DNA of 64,000 bases from an uncultured Chitinophagaceae bacterium (GCA_937862815.1 CALMED010000002.1:496001-560000); one strand, 5' to 3'. Shown: positions 8,831-18,421, numbered from the stretch's first letter. The notes: generated from the letters alone by a model not told the origin. Translations and numbers: made by a program.

Positions 8831-9661
8831 ATGAAGCGCACATTTTTTACCCTGTTGCTGCCACTGGTAACCACCCTGGCTTTCGCCCAAACCCTTCAAC
8901 CCTGGAAGCTTAACTTTCCGGCAGGGCAAGCCTACAACGTCACCAATACAATCGAAAGCAAGCTGGACCAGCAGGTGATGGGCCAGCAAATGAACATCAC
9001 CAATTCCACCGTAACACAGGCGGCTTTGTCGTTCCGGCCGGCTGGAGCCGAAGGTTTTCGTGTGGAACAGTCGACCACCACGCTGAAACTCGACATGCAA
9101 ATGATGGGTCAGTCCACCACGTTTGATTCCAACAACCCCGATGATATGAACGGGCCCATCGGGGAACGGCTCAGGGACATGATCGGCACCACTCTGGAAG
9201 CTGTGATTTCAACCGATGGAAAGATTACTGTCATAAAGGGAACCACCATGCCGGAAGGCTTCAGTATGGGAACCGGGACCAACGATTCCACCATGCTGGC
9301 CGGCTACTTCGTGAAATCACCCGGAAAGCCGGTTCAACCCGGTGGCAGCTGGTCGGAGTCCGCTGAAACAGGTGGAACGAAAATGCAGGTGACGTATACC
9401 TACCGCAAAACGGAAAACGGGCAGGCGCACCTGGATTATGAAATGACCAACAGCGTGGTTGAGACCATGACCACCAATGGTATGGAGATTCAGACCAACA
9501 TCCAAACAAAAGGGAAAGGTACCCTGTTGCTGGAACTGGCCACCGGGCTGGTACTGGAGCGCCGCTACGAGGGCACCCTCACCGGGAAAAGTGAAGTGAT
9601 GGGCATGGAAATACCCCAGGAGGGAATCCAGAAAATGACCAACATCCTTACCAAAAAATAA
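8831..9661 (+). CDS. Secreted protein of unknown function (DUF6263-like)
   Basis: The 276-residue protein starts with a signal peptide ([20 protein letters not shown]). The rest alternates short beta-like segments with Gln/Met/Thr-rich stretches such as [17 protein letters not shown] and [15 protein letters not shown], with no cysteine or catalytic motif. The pattern recalls Bacteroidota secreted proteins grouped as DUF6263; this assignment is from memory and uncertain. It is probably periplasmic or surface-exposed and rich in beta structure. It is transcribed divergently from rny. Confidence 0.7.
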   Translation: MKRTFFTLLLPLVTTLAFAQTLQPWKLNFPAGQAYNVTNTIESKLDQQVMGQQMNITNSTVTQAALSFRPAGAEGFRVEQSTTTLKLDMQMMGQSTTFDSNNPDDMNGPIGERLRDMIGTTLEAVISTDGKITVIKGTTMPEGFSMGTGTNDSTMLAGYFVKSPGKPVQPGGSWSESAETGGTKMQVTYTYRKTENGQAHLDYEMTNSVVETMTTNGMEIQTNIQTKGKGTLLLELATGLVLERRYEGTLTGKSEVMGMEIPQEGIQKMTNILTKK

Positions 9662-9732
9662 AAAGAATGGCCTTTCCATGCGGGTGTAACTGAAAAAATG
9701 CGTTCGGGTTCTCCGCAGCAGCGCCCGGGGGG

Positions 9733-10032
9733 TTACTCTCCCAATGCTTCATCTACCTGGGCCTCCAACTGGCGCAATGCCTCTTCCAGCCGTTCGGTGT
9801 CGTAGGTGGAAAGGGCATTTTGCTGGGTGGCGGTTACCTGGGTAGCGTACCATACCAATACCATGGCGATGTAGTCCTGCATGTCCTTTCCCGCAAACGC
9901 GGTTTTGAACTCCAGCACTTTTTCGTTGATGAGCTTGATGGTTTTGCGCACGTGTTCCTCGTCGCGGGGAGCGACTTTAATGCGGTAGTTGCGGTCGCCA
10001 ATAACAATATTGATGGGTATCAATCCTTCCAT
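9733..10032 (-). CDS. zapA: Cell division protein ZapA
   Basis: ZapA binds FtsZ and bundles its filaments at the division ring. The 99-residue protein has the N-terminal globular signature IPINIVIGDRNYRIKVAPRDEE and a C-terminal helix with coiled-coil character (AMVLVWYATQVTATQQNALS and on). I prefer the start at 10032 (MEGLIPINIVIG); 10062 is also possible. It sits directly downstream of a small coiled-coil gene and pheT on the same strand, an arrangement consistent with a division/translation operon. Confidence 0.85.
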   Translation of the reverse strand: MEGLIPINIVIGDRNYRIKVAPRDEEHVRKTIKLINEKVLEFKTAFAGKDMQDYIAMVLVWYATQVTATQQNALSTYDTERLEEALRQLEAQVDEALGE

Positions 10033-10124
10033 GCCTGTTGATGCTGTGGTGAAAAATTCCATCCCACCGGCGGGTTTCAGTTGTATGAGTCGCCTTTAAC
10101 TTTCATGCGCATCCTCCACTTCTG

Positions 10125-10412
10125 TTAACGGCTGAGCAGGGCAATGCACCGGTCAACTTCCTGGATAAACCCATGCAATTTTTTTTCCATGCTCTTCCGC
10201 TCTTCCTCGCTGAGCTGCTGCTGGGAGGCTTTGAGAATGGAATTTTGCAGGCGGAGAACTTCCAGTTCCTGCTTCAGGGCAGCCTGTTCTTCCATTGCCT
10301 GCTGCAGTTTCACTTCCAGTTTCTGGTGCGCTTTTTCCAGCTGCCGGTGCTTCTTCACCAGCAGTTGAATCTTCTGCTGCAACTGCCTGATATGTGCCGC
10401 TACTGCTTCCAT
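10125..10412 (-). CDS. Small coiled-coil protein, possible ZapB-like partner
   Basis: The 95 residues form a nearly continuous heptad pattern (IRQLQQKIQLLVKKHRQLEK and on) rich in Gln, Leu, Lys and Glu, with no membrane segment. Size and placement between pheT and zapA suggest a cell-division accessory such as ZapB, which is also a short pure coiled coil. Coiled coils have little diagnostic sequence, so this is inference from context. The gap to zapA is about 90 bp and to pheT 40 bp; all three read leftward and may be cotranscribed. Confidence 0.7.
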   Translation of the reverse strand: MEAVAAHIRQLQQKIQLLVKKHRQLEKAHQKLEVKLQQAMEEQAALKQELEVLRLQNSILKASQQQLSEEERKSMEKKLHGFIQEVDRCIALLSR

Positions 10413-10452
10413 GCGTTTCCGAAACTATGCAATCCCCTGCAAGCCGCCCGCT

Positions 10453-12864
10453 TTATTTTCGGATAGCCGCTCCCAGTTCCTGTTCCAGCCGCTCCATGAT
10501 CTGTGTCATCATCCGGTCGGTCTCCTCATCCGTGAGGGTTTTTTCCGGATCCTGGAATACAAAACTCAGGGCCAGTGATTTGCGGCCGGCGCCTATTTTT
10601 TCACTTTCAAATACATCAAACAGGCTCACCTGCTGCAGTTTCTTCAGGCGGAGCTGCTGCACCGCACTTTCCACCTGTGCATAGCTGACGCTGCTGCCAA
10701 CCACCACTGCCAGGTCGCGTTCCACTGCGGGGAACCGGGGTATTTCCCGGTACTTGATTTCCGTTTTCGCGGCCAGTTCCAGCAGGAGATTCCAGTTGCA
10801 GTCGGCCACCACCACGTCCTGCCGGATGTCGAATTGTTTCAGCGACGACGGGGCCACCTGGTACAAGCGCGCCACCGTTTTGTTCTTGTGGGTGTACGTC
10901 AGTCCCTCTGCATTGCTGTTTATGGCCAGCGCGCCTTCCACGTGCAACAGCCGCAGCAGTCCTTCCAGCATGCCTTTCAGGTAGAAAAAGTCGGCAATAC
11001 CGTCTTTCAGTTTCCAGGTAGCGGGGAGAGGTCCGGTGGCATACAAGGTCAGGTGATCGGTTTCTTCGTAATCGCCCACGGCCTTTGTGCGGTAGGTTTT
11101 CCCGAATTCAAACAGGCGCAGGCTGTTGTTTTTCCGGTTCAGGTTGAAGGCAACACATTCCAGGCCGGTTTCCAGCATCGAAGGGCGCATGAGGTTGAGC
11201 CCGGCGCTGAGGCTGTTGAGCATCTGCACACCGCCGGCCAGCACTTCTTCGCCGTACCAGGAACTGTTGGCAATGGAGTTGGTGAGTATTTCGCGGAAGC
11301 CGTTTCCTGCGAGGTAGTTGGCAACGGTTTCTTTTAACGCAAAGGCCTTCGCGTTTGTTTCCACGCTGGGACTGATGGTGATGCTGGAGGGAATTTCCAC
11401 ATTGTCCAGCCCGTCAATCCGCATGATCTCTTCTGCCAGATCGGCCGGGTGCTCCATATCGGGTTTGCTCAAAGGCGCCGCCACCCACAGTTCGTCAATG
11501 GATTCCTTCACTATTTCAAAGCCCAGGGCCAGCAGGATTTTCTTGACATTGTCGGGGTGATAGTTCTTGCCGCTGATTTTTTTGAGGTAGTGGAATTTGA
11601 GGGCGATGGATGTCTTATCCCGGGGGTGGGGGTACACATCCACCACCTCGCTGGCAATTTCACCGCCGGCCAGTTCACGGATGAGCAGTGCCGCCCGTTT
11701 CAGTACGGCAACGGTGGCGCTGATGTCCACCCCTTTTTCAAACCGCAGGGCGGCATCGGTACGGAGCCCGTGCCGGAAGGAGGTCTTCCGGATGGAGGAC
11801 GGGTGAAACCAGGCACTCTCCAGGAAAATGTTTTGGGTGGTGGCGGTCACACCGCTGTGCAATCCGCCAAACACGCCGCCGATACACATGGCACCTTCGC
11901 GGTTGCAGATCATGAGGTCGTCCGTATCTAGCAGGCGCTCTTTTTCATCCAGCGTTACAAACGGTGTTCCTTTGGGCAGGGTTTTCACCACAACGGTGCC
12001 GCCGGTAATGGCATCGGCATCAAAAGCATGGAGGGGTTGCCCTGTTTCGTGCAGGATAAAGTTGGTGATGTCTACAATATTATTAATGGGTCGAAGACCG
12101 ATGCTTTTCAGCCGCTGCTGCAACCAGGCCGGGCTTTCCTGCACGGTTACACCTTTGATGCTGACCCCGGCGTACCGCTGGCAGGCCTGATCGTCTTCTA
12201 TCAGTACCTGGATGGGGAGTGCCTGGCTGTCGGGCTTGAACGGTTGGTTCAGGGGCGACTTCAGGTTGTAGTTTTTCTTATCGTGAAAGTTGAGGTAGGC
12301 AATCACGTCGCGGGCCACGCCCATATGGCTCATGGCATCCATGCGGTTGGGGGTGAGGCCAATTTCGTACACCCAATCGGTCTGCAACCTGAAATACTCT
12401 GCGGCCGGTGTTCCCGGTTTTGCGTCATTGGGGAGGACCAGGATGCCGTCGTGACTGGCACCCAGGCCTATTTCGTCCTCGGCACAGATCATGCCATGGC
12501 TTTCCATCCCCCGGATTTTTGCCTTTTTCATGGTCATGGGTTCGCCGTTCACCGGGTAGAGGGTGGTGCCAATGGGGGCTACTACCACTTTCTGGCCGGC
12601 TGCGGCATTGGGTGCACCGCATACGATGGAGAGGGGGACGCCATCACCAACATTGACGGTTGTGCATTTCAGTTTGTCGGCATCGGGGTGCTTCTCACAG
12701 GTGAGGATTTCCCCGATGAGCAGTCCATTCAATCCGCCCTTTACTTCTTCATAGGGCTCCATGCTCTCCACTTCCAGTCCAATGGAAGTGAGTATGCGGC
12801 TGAGGCGGTGGGGATCAACGGGTTCCGGCAGGTATTCGAGCAGCCAGTTATAGCTAATGGTCAT
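10453..12864 (-). CDS. pheT: Phenylalanyl-tRNA synthetase beta subunit
   Basis: The beta chain of the alpha2-beta2 enzyme edits Tyr-tRNA(Phe) and binds tRNA. The 803 residues are family length with all domains in order: N-terminal MTISYNWLLEYLP, an EMAP/tRNA-binding domain (GLLIGEILTCEKHPDADKL, about 45-150), B3/B4 editing domain (RPINNIVDITNFILHETGQP, near 265), B5, a catalytic-like domain, and the C-terminal anticodon-binding ferredoxin fold (REIPRFPAVERDLAVVV). pheS is not adjacent. A perfect -7 element lies 32 bp upstream. Confidence 0.97.
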   Translation of the reverse strand: MTISYNWLLEYLPEPVDPHRLSRILTSIGLEVESMEPYEEVKGGLNGLLIGEILTCEKHPDADKLKCTTVNVGDGVPLSIVCGAPNAAAGQKVVVAPIGTTLYPVNGEPMTMKKAKIRGMESHGMICAEDEIGLGASHDGILVLPNDAKPGTPAAEYFRLQTDWVYEIGLTPNRMDAMSHMGVARDVIAYLNFHDKKNYNLKSPLNQPFKPDSQALPIQVLIEDDQACQRYAGVSIKGVTVQESPAWLQQRLKSIGLRPINNIVDITNFILHETGQPLHAFDADAITGGTVVVKTLPKGTPFVTLDEKERLLDTDDLMICNREGAMCIGGVFGGLHSGVTATTQNIFLESAWFHPSSIRKTSFRHGLRTDAALRFEKGVDISATVAVLKRAALLIRELAGGEIASEVVDVYPHPRDKTSIALKFHYLKKISGKNYHPDNVKKILLALGFEIVKESIDELWVAAPLSKPDMEHPADLAEEIMRIDGLDNVEIPSSITISPSVETNAKAFALKETVANYLAGNGFREILTNSIANSSWYGEEVLAGGVQMLNSLSAGLNLMRPSMLETGLECVAFNLNRKNNSLRLFEFGKTYRTKAVGDYEETDHLTLYATGPLPATWKLKDGIADFFYLKGMLEGLLRLLHVEGALAINSNAEGLTYTHKNKTVARLYQVAPSSLKQFDIRQDVVVADCNWNLLLELAAKTEIKYREIPRFPAVERDLAVVVGSSVSYAQVESAVQQLRLKKLQQVSLFDVFESEKIGAGRKSLALSFVFQDPEKTLTDEETDRMMTQIMERLEQELGAAIRK

Positions 12865-12895
12865 ACGTTGTTGATTGCGCTGTTGCTGAAAGCGG

Positions 12896-12903
12896 CAAAG
12901 ATA
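12896..12903 (-). promoter_or_regulatory. Candidate -7 element for pheT
   Basis: On the minus strand TATCTTTG matches TAnnTTTG exactly and would start transcription about 25 nt before the pheT ATG. A weak -33-like TTTC lies 13 nt further up, shorter than the usual spacing. Confidence 0.5.
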
Positions 12904-13245
12904 ATTGATTGGGGGTGAAACCGAGGGGCATCAGGCACGCTGCAGAAGCAGAAGCGGATGGTTTCCGTCCAAAAAAAACACAAATAATCTTTTCGCACAG
13001 CCGGTGTGGAAATCGGCCGGGGAAAGACGGAAAAAAAAATTAAATTGAGGAAAACCGGGTGGTTTTATGTGGATTACCGGGTGGGAGCTGGGGAAAACCC
13101 GGGACAAAAGCTGCATGCACCGGGAATAAAATTTACAGGGATGCAAATTTTTTTGAACACGGTTTTGAGTCTACATTCGTTCCTCTGCCGGCCCGCGGGT
13201 TGGCAGCCCCACAACCTGCATTCCGAAACGTAAGCAACAATCGAC
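12904..13245. other. Intergenic region between divergent pheT and dnaB
   Basis: This stretch holds promoters for the two divergent genes. Several A tracts occur (12973-12981, 13029-13039). For dnaB, a T run ending in TTTG at 13152-13155 precedes TACATTCG at 13172-13179, a one-mismatch -7 element, but the 16-nt spacing is short. No convincing reading frame or RNA fold was recognised. Confidence 0.4.
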
Positions 13246-14805
13246 ATGGATGTTCCCAATGTAAATAAAGACCGCAAAGCCCGGCGTAAGAGCCCCGTTG
13301 ATCTCAGTACCATGGTGTACGGCAAAGTGCCCCCGCAATCGCGGGAACTGGAAGAGGCGGTGCTGGGTGCCATCATGCTCGAAAAAGCGGCCTTCGATAA
13401 CGTGAGCGAAATTCTGCGTCCCGAATGCTTTTACCTCGATACACACCAGCGTATTTTCCGCGCCATGCAGGCCCTTACGGCCAAGAGCGCACCCATTGAC
13501 CTGCTCACCGTGGTGGAGGAACTCCGCACCCGCGAAGAACTGGAAATGGTGGGCGGCGCCTACTACGTAACGCGGTTAACCAACACCGTGGTGTCCACCG
13601 CCAACATCGAAGCCCATGCCCGCATCATCCTGCAGAAATTTCTGCAGCGGGAGCTCATCCGCATGAGCGGCGAAGTGATCAGCGAAGCCTACGAGGAGAG
13701 CGCGGATGTGTTTGACCTGCTCGATCATGCCGAAACCAAGTTGTTCGAGATCACCAACAACTACCTGCGTAAAAACTTTGATGAGTTCAACGCGGTGCTG
13801 ATCAAAACCATTGAGCGCATCGAGGACCTGCGCACCAAAAACGAAGATGTCACCGGCGTACCCTCGGGTTTTAACTCCCTCGACCGGGTCACCTACGGCT
13901 GGCAGCAAACGGACCTCATCATCCTGGCCGCCCGCCCGTCGGTGGGTAAAACCGCCTTCGCCCTCAACCTGGCCCGCAACGCGGCCATGCACCCCGTCAA
14001 GCCTACCCCGGTAGCTTTCTTTTCGCTGGAGATGAGTGCGGCGCAGCTGGCCCAGCGGATCCTGGCGGCGGAGAGCGAGATCATGCTCGAAAAAATTGCC
14101 CGCGGCAAACTGGAAGATCACGAACTGCAGCAGCTCTATAAAAAAGGAATTGACCGTCTCACCAAGGCGCCTTTGTTCATTGATGATTCCGCCGCCCTCA
14201 ACATTTTTGAACTGCGGGCCAAAGCCCGGCGTCTCAAGAGCAAACACAACGTGGGCATGATCATCATCGACTACCTGCAGCTGATGAGCGGCGCCACCGA
14301 AAACCGCAACAGCAACCGTGAACAGGAGATCAGCAGCATCTCCCGCAACCTCAAGGGCCTGGCCAAGGAACTGGGCATCCCCATCATCGCCCTCTCCCAG
14401 CTGAGCCGGGAAGTGGAGAAGCGGAAGGAAGGTGCCAAGATCCCCCAGCTGAGCGATCTCCGCGAATCGGGTGCCATTGAACAGGATGCCGACATGGTGA
14501 TGTTCCTCTACCGGCCCGAGTATTACGATATAACCACCAACGAGTTTGGTGAGAGCAACAAAGGCGAAACGCATATCCGCATCGCCAAGCACCGGAACGG
14601 CAGCCTCGAAACGGTGAAGCTGCGGGCCCTGCTCCACATCCAGAAATTTGTGGAGGATGATTTTGGTGGCGACATGGGCAGTGCCCCACCGCCCGGTGGC
14701 AGCTTCCGCCCGGTAACACCCGGCGAAAGCGGCGGACCCCGCGTCTTCATTCAGAAAGGCAGCCGCATGAACGATGAGAACTTCGACGAGGAAACGCCGT
14801 TCTGA
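13246..14805 (+). CDS. dnaB: Replicative DNA helicase DnaB
   Basis: The hexameric helicase unwinds DNA ahead of the polymerase. The 519 residues show the N-terminal primase-interacting domain (VPPQSRELEEAVLGAIMLEK, about 30), the linker, and a RecA-like motor with Walker A ARPSVGKTAFALN (about 225-237), FFSLEMSAAQLAQRI, Walker B MIIIDYLQLMSG, and the arginine-finger region LSQLSREVEKR. The last 50 residues are Gly/Pro-rich, a typical flexible tail. No intein interrupts the RecA core. The gene stands alone after a 381-bp divergent promoter region. Confidence 0.97.
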   Translation: MDVPNVNKDRKARRKSPVDLSTMVYGKVPPQSRELEEAVLGAIMLEKAAFDNVSEILRPECFYLDTHQRIFRAMQALTAKSAPIDLLTVVEELRTREELEMVGGAYYVTRLTNTVVSTANIEAHARIILQKFLQRELIRMSGEVISEAYEESADVFDLLDHAETKLFEITNNYLRKNFDEFNAVLIKTIERIEDLRTKNEDVTGVPSGFNSLDRVTYGWQQTDLIILAARPSVGKTAFALNLARNAAMHPVKPTPVAFFSLEMSAAQLAQRILAAESEIMLEKIARGKLEDHELQQLYKKGIDRLTKAPLFIDDSAALNIFELRAKARRLKSKHNVGMIIIDYLQLMSGATENRNSNREQEISSISRNLKGLAKELGIPIIALSQLSREVEKRKEGAKIPQLSDLRESGAIEQDADMVMFLYRPEYYDITTNEFGESNKGETHIRIAKHRNGSLETVKLRALLHIQKFVEDDFGGDMGSAPPPGGSFRPVTPGESGGPRVFIQKGSRMNDENFDEETPF

Positions 14806-14864
14806 TAAACGGTACTGTTTATCCCCATCAACTTTTATTTGCTGCTTTGTACTATTTTCATGGC

Positions 14865-16145
14865 ATGCGTATCTTTTTCCTGTTTGCCTTAGTAGCTGTC
14901 TTTTACACCCATGCGGCCGGCGGCTCTGTTGCGGGTGGCTGCGATTCCACCCGCCTCCCGGTAGTGTTTGTACATGGTTTTCTGGGCAGTGGCGACAACT
15001 GGTCGCTCCCCATCCGCCGCCTGGTGCAGAACGGCTACTGCGCCAACCGCCTCTTTGTATTTGACTGGAACTCGGTGAACCGCGGCCGCTCCACCGATTC
15101 GCTGCTTGATGTCACCATTAACCATGTATTGCGGCAAACAGGGGCAAAGGCTGTTAACCTGGTGGGCCACAGTGCCGGGGGCGGACTCTGTTACAGCTAC
15201 CTGGCCGATTCCATACGGGCCCGTAAAGTAGCCCGGTATGTTCACATCGGCAGCAGTACCATGAAGGCGCCCGCTGGTCCGGGTGGTGCAGTGCCCACTC
15301 TCAATATTTATTCAAAAGCCGATCAGGTGGTACGCAATGGGGGTCCCATACCCGGCGCGGAAAATGTTCAATTGTATACAGCCGACCACCTGCAGGTGGC
15401 AACCGGCGATTCCAGCCTGCTGGCGATGTTTGCTTTTTTCAATCCGGGAAAGCAGGCGAAGCTGCCACCTTTTCAAGCAGCCGGACGAGAGGGCATACGC
15501 CTGGCGGGCAAAGTGGTAACGCTGGGCGAAAACATGCCGGTTAGCGGCAACTACCGGGTGGTGTTGTATGACCCCCAAAGCGGCACCTATCGCCATACAC
15601 GGGGAGTTCCGGCCTGGAAGCCGATTGGTGCTGATGGCAGTTGGGAAGTCACGCAATATGCAGATGATTACTTCAGTGTAGAAGTGAAGCCCGATGCCGG
15701 ACGACGGGTGATTTATTTCCTGGAAAACCAGCCGGTTGATAACCTGCATCTATACCTCCGCACCTTTCCCGCCAGCGGTATGGTGGCTTCGCTCTTGCAG
15801 CAACTTCCGTCTGATTCTTCGAAAGCGTTGCTGGTGGTGTTTTCTTCCAACGGCGCCCTGATTGCCGGCCGCGACAGTTTGCTGATTAACGGCATGCCGG
15901 TAACCACAACTGCCATCGCCCCGCCTTCCAAAACCATGATTGCAGCCTTTGTTACCGATGACGGCGATGGCGTAAGCAGTTACAACCCGCTGCCGGCCTT
16001 CCGTTCCTTTCCGTTTTTAGGCAGTATGGATATGGTGCTGAAAGCCGGTAATTACGACCCCATCACGATACAACTCAACAACCGCATCATCCGCCTGCCA
16101 TGGGAGCCTTCCTCCAATGCGGTGCTGATTGCGGTTTTTGACTGA
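14865..16145 (+). CDS. Secreted alpha/beta hydrolase, lipase-like, with C-terminal beta domains
   Basis: A short signal peptide (MRIFFLFALVAVFYTHAAGG) precedes an alpha/beta hydrolase of about 200 residues. It carries the oxyanion motif VVFVHGFLGSGDNW, the nucleophile elbow NLVGHSAGGG (GHSAG), an acid region YSKADQVV and the histidine in TADHLQVAT. The remaining 210 residues look all-beta (LAGKVVTLGENMPVSGNYRV and on) and resemble the accessory C-terminal domains of some bacterial and archaeal lipases. Probable substrates are lipid or polymer esters, not determinable here. The start at 14865 gives the signal peptide; a TTG 18 bp upstream is unlikely. rsmE follows after 10 bp. Confidence 0.8.
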   Translation: MRIFFLFALVAVFYTHAAGGSVAGGCDSTRLPVVFVHGFLGSGDNWSLPIRRLVQNGYCANRLFVFDWNSVNRGRSTDSLLDVTINHVLRQTGAKAVNLVGHSAGGGLCYSYLADSIRARKVARYVHIGSSTMKAPAGPGGAVPTLNIYSKADQVVRNGGPIPGAENVQLYTADHLQVATGDSSLLAMFAFFNPGKQAKLPPFQAAGREGIRLAGKVVTLGENMPVSGNYRVVLYDPQSGTYRHTRGVPAWKPIGADGSWEVTQYADDYFSVEVKPDAGRRVIYFLENQPVDNLHLYLRTFPASGMVASLLQQLPSDSSKALLVVFSSNGALIAGRDSLLINGMPVTTTAIAPPSKTMIAAFVTDDGDGVSSYNPLPAFRSFPFLGSMDMVLKAGNYDPITIQLNNRIIRLPWEPSSNAVLIAVFD

Positions 16146-16155
16146 ACTTCGGGCC

Positions 16156-16869
16156 ATGCAGTTACCGTATTTTTTTCTTGAAGAAGCCGGTGCCGCCGCT
16201 ACGCAGCTGGAATTGCCGGATGAAACCGCCCGGCATGTGGTTCAGGTATTGCGTATGCAGCCGGGGCAGGCACTGCACCTGACTAACGGATCGGGCTTGC
16301 TGCTGACTGCCGCGGTGGTGGAAGCCCATAAAAAGAAAGCTGTGGTGCGGGTGGTGGAGCGGCAGGAGGTGCTTCCGCCTGCCCGCCGTATCACCATCGC
16401 CATCTCGCTGCTCAAAAATACCAACCGGTTTGAATGGTTTCTTGAAAAGGCAACCGAACTGGGCGTCGCCGGAATCGTTCCCCTGCTTTGCGAGCGGACG
16501 GAGCGGCAGCAGTTCCGCCCCGACCGTATGAAAGGCATCCTCGTGAGCGCCCTGCAACAGAGCCGGCAGTGCTGGTTGCCGGTGTTGCACCCGCCGGTGA
16601 AGCTGAGCCACTTCCTGGAGCAGCCTGCTCCCGGCGGACTGAACCTGATTGCGCATTGTGCAGAAGACGAAAAGCAGTCGCTGGCAGCACTGGATATGCA
16701 CGAATATGCGGACTGCCGGATTCTCATCGGACCCGAAGGCGATTTCAGTGCGGCTGAAATTGCGCAGGCCCGTGCGGCCGGATACAGCCCCGTTACACTG
16801 GGGGAAACGCGGCTCCGTACCGAAACAGCCGGCGTGGCGGCAGCTGTGCTGCTCTGCCTGGGAAAATAA
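16156..16869 (+). CDS. rsmE: 16S rRNA (uracil(1498)-N3)-methyltransferase
   Basis: This SPOUT-fold enzyme methylates U1498 of 16S rRNA using SAM. The 237 residues contain an N-terminal PUA-like domain (LPDETARHVVQVLRMQPGQA) and the RsmE core: KNTNRFEWFLEKATELGVAGI, SALQQSRQCWLPVL, and the knot motif ILIGPEGDFSAAEI followed by VTLGETRLRTETAGVAA. ATG 16156 (MQLPYFFLEE) is the family-like start; the frame is open further upstream but would overlap the lipase gene. It is probably cotranscribed with the lipase. Confidence 0.95.
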   Translation: MQLPYFFLEEAGAAATQLELPDETARHVVQVLRMQPGQALHLTNGSGLLLTAAVVEAHKKKAVVRVVERQEVLPPARRITIAISLLKNTNRFEWFLEKATELGVAGIVPLLCERTERQQFRPDRMKGILVSALQQSRQCWLPVLHPPVKLSHFLEQPAPGGLNLIAHCAEDEKQSLAALDMHEYADCRILIGPEGDFSAAEIAQARAAGYSPVTLGETRLRTETAGVAAAVLLCLGK

Positions 16870-16931
16870 AAGGAGACAGGGAACTGAACCGTGGAACACA
16901 CGGATTGAAAAGCATTGGGCAATCCGGTAAC

Positions 16932-16962
16932 AAAAAACCGTCAGCGGTACAGGCTAACGGTC
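16932..16962 (-). terminator. Rho-independent terminator after the YkuK-like gene
   Basis: On the minus strand a 9-bp stem (ACCGTTAGC with GCTGACGGT, one G-U pair) is followed by six T. It begins 2 bp past the stop at 16964. Confidence 0.85.
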
Positions 16963-16963
16963 T

Positions 16964-17437
16964 TTAGTTGACGATCTTATTGGCACAGCTGCTGCTGGCA
17001 AATGCCTCCGGTTTGGCCTTGAAGGCAAAGCCCATGCCCAGGATGTAGCCCATCGCTTCCCGCAGGGCCTCGTTGCTACGGAACTGCGGGTTGGTGTTGA
17101 TGTCGGCATGCACTTCCATGTCCACATCATACTCCGTAAACAGGTCGCACAGCTCGTAGGCGATTTCAATGCTCTTGGCCACTTCCACCAGCATCCGTTC
17201 CTTGATGGAATACCGCTGCCGGGTTTTTTCATTGTGGATGAACATGAAGCCGCCGTTGCCTTCCCGCAAAAAAACAATCACGGTTGCAAACTCGGTTTCC
17301 GAACCTTTCACCTGGCTGTCGGTGCCGATACAGACTTTCAGCCGGTGGCCGTTGTTGCTTTCCCGCACAATGGCTGTACGGACTTCCTCCTTAATGGGCA
17401 GGTGAATGGTATCACCATTGAATCTTCTCCAGCGCAT
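16964..17437 (-). CDS. RNase H-like fold protein, YkuK/DUF458 family
   Basis: The 157-residue protein matches the YkuK (DUF458) family, predicted to have an RNase H-like nuclease fold. Visible features are VCIGTDSQVKGSETEFATVI, with an acidic residue on the first strand as in RNase H folds, the middle segment RQRYSIKERMLVEVAKSIEI, and the conserved VEVHADINTNPQFRSNEALREAMGYI-type region. The biochemical role is not established. It is last in the leftward series after the CoA-binding gene (105 bp gap) and ends at a strong terminator. Confidence 0.8.
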   Translation of the reverse strand: MRWRRFNGDTIHLPIKEEVRTAIVRESNNGHRLKVCIGTDSQVKGSETEFATVIVFLREGNGGFMFIHNEKTRQRYSIKERMLVEVAKSIEIAYELCDLFTEYDVDMEVHADINTNPQFRSNEALREAMGYILGMGFAFKAKPEAFASSSCANKIVN

Positions 17438-17542
17438 AAAAATGGGGTTTGCTGAAAATACGTACTTCTTGGCAGCCCGCCTGCATCTGTGGAGTGAAGT
17501 CTTTGTTAACAGGTGTGGAAAACAGCCGCCTACCAGCCGGCA

Positions 17543-17905
17543 TCAGTACTGCCCGGTGCTGATCATTACCAGCGTGCAGGCTTCCATGGGCAGAATATCG
17601 TGCTCCAGTGCCAGCTGATACAACTCATCGTTTTCCGCGCCGGGGTTAAAGATGATCCGGCGGGGGCGGAGTGAGAAAATATAGTCGTAAAACGGGCGCT
17701 GGTGCAGGGGGTTGAGGTAGAGGGTAACGGTATCAATGTCTTCCAGCGGCAGAAGGGTGGAGGTGATTTCCACATCCGATGCAAACCCGTGCTGCTTGCC
17801 GATGCCCACCACGTCATGGCCGGCACCCCGCAGCCGCTGGATGGCTATATAGCTGTATCGGTGGGGGTTGGGCGAAGCGCCGAGTACCAGTGTTTTTTTT
17901 GACAT
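17543..17905 (-). CDS. CoA-binding domain protein (YccU-like)
   Basis: The 120 residues form a single Rossmann-like CoA-binding domain (CoA_binding_2 type). The nucleotide-binding start is KKTLVLGASPNPHRYSYIA, followed by VVGIGKQHG, the segment DTVTLYLNPLHQ, and IIFNPGAENDELYQLALEHD near the C-terminus. Stand-alone members are widespread and mostly uncharacterised. It lies 9 bp downstream of the GbsR/MarR regulator gene, so the two are very likely cotranscribed. Confidence 0.85.
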   Translation of the reverse strand: MSKKTLVLGASPNPHRYSYIAIQRLRGAGHDVVGIGKQHGFASDVEITSTLLPLEDIDTVTLYLNPLHQRPFYDYIFSLRPRRIIFNPGAENDELYQLALEHDILPMEACTLVMISTGQY

Positions 17906-17914
17906 GGCAGGGAT

Positions 17915-18421
17915 TTAGCGGAACAGTTTCATAAAAGTGCTCAGGAACCAGTTCTCATCGCTTTTTACGAGCGCATCCAGCATGTTGTTGGCATGGGCCC
18001 CGAATTTTTTGATGCCGGAAATTGTGTCCAGGAACGTCTTTACTTCCTTGTCTTTTTTATCGCCCTCCACCTTGCTCAGCTGGTCCATCAGCTTCATCAT
18101 GGGATCGAGTTCACGCCGTTTGCGCTCTTTTACGATCTGCGTAGCCACCTTGAAGATGTCTTTCTCCGCTGTAAAGAATTCTTTTCGTTCGCCTGGGATG
18201 AGCACCCGGTCCACAAGCCCCCAGTCAATGAGTTCGCGGGTGTTCATGTTTACATTTCCGCGGCTGATGTTGAGCCGCGCCATGATATCGTCCTGGGTGA
18301 GCGGGTCGGGACTGATCAGCAGCAAGGCATGTACCTGGGCCATGGTGCGGTTGATGCCCCAATGGGTACCCATGGCGCCCCAGGTGCTGATGAATTGTTG
18401 TTGCGCTTCGGACAGTTTCAT
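17915..18421 (-). CDS. GbsR/MarR-family transcriptional regulator
   Basis: The 168-residue winged-helix protein has the GbsR-type N-terminus (FISTWGAMGTHWGINRTMAQ) and the recognition region LTQDDIMARLNISRGNVNMN, then a wing with VLIPGERKEFFTAEKDIF and an all-helical dimerisation tail. Such regulators often repress their own and adjacent operons. It follows the UbiA/PKS/methyltransferase/oxidoreductase operon on the same strand with a 205-bp gap. A palindrome at 18465-18482 sits in its promoter, suggesting autoregulation. Whether it also controls the polyketide operon is unknown. Confidence 0.88.
   Translation of the reverse strand: MKLSEAQQQFISTWGAMGTHWGINRTMAQVHALLLISPDPLTQDDIMARLNISRGNVNMNTRELIDWGLVDRVLIPGERKEFFTAEKDIFKVATQIVKERKRRELDPMMKLMDQLSKVEGDKKDKEVKTFLDTISGIKKFGAHANNMLDALVKSDENWFLSTFMKLFR

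Noticed and set aside
8634-8843. 70-residue N-terminal extension of RNase Y
   Set aside because: It would move the membrane helix away from the N-terminus and overlap the divergent gene and its promoter.
12931-13146. 71-codon minus-strand frame between pheT and dnaB
   Set aside because: Poor codon character, no domain, and it occupies the region needed for the divergent promoters.
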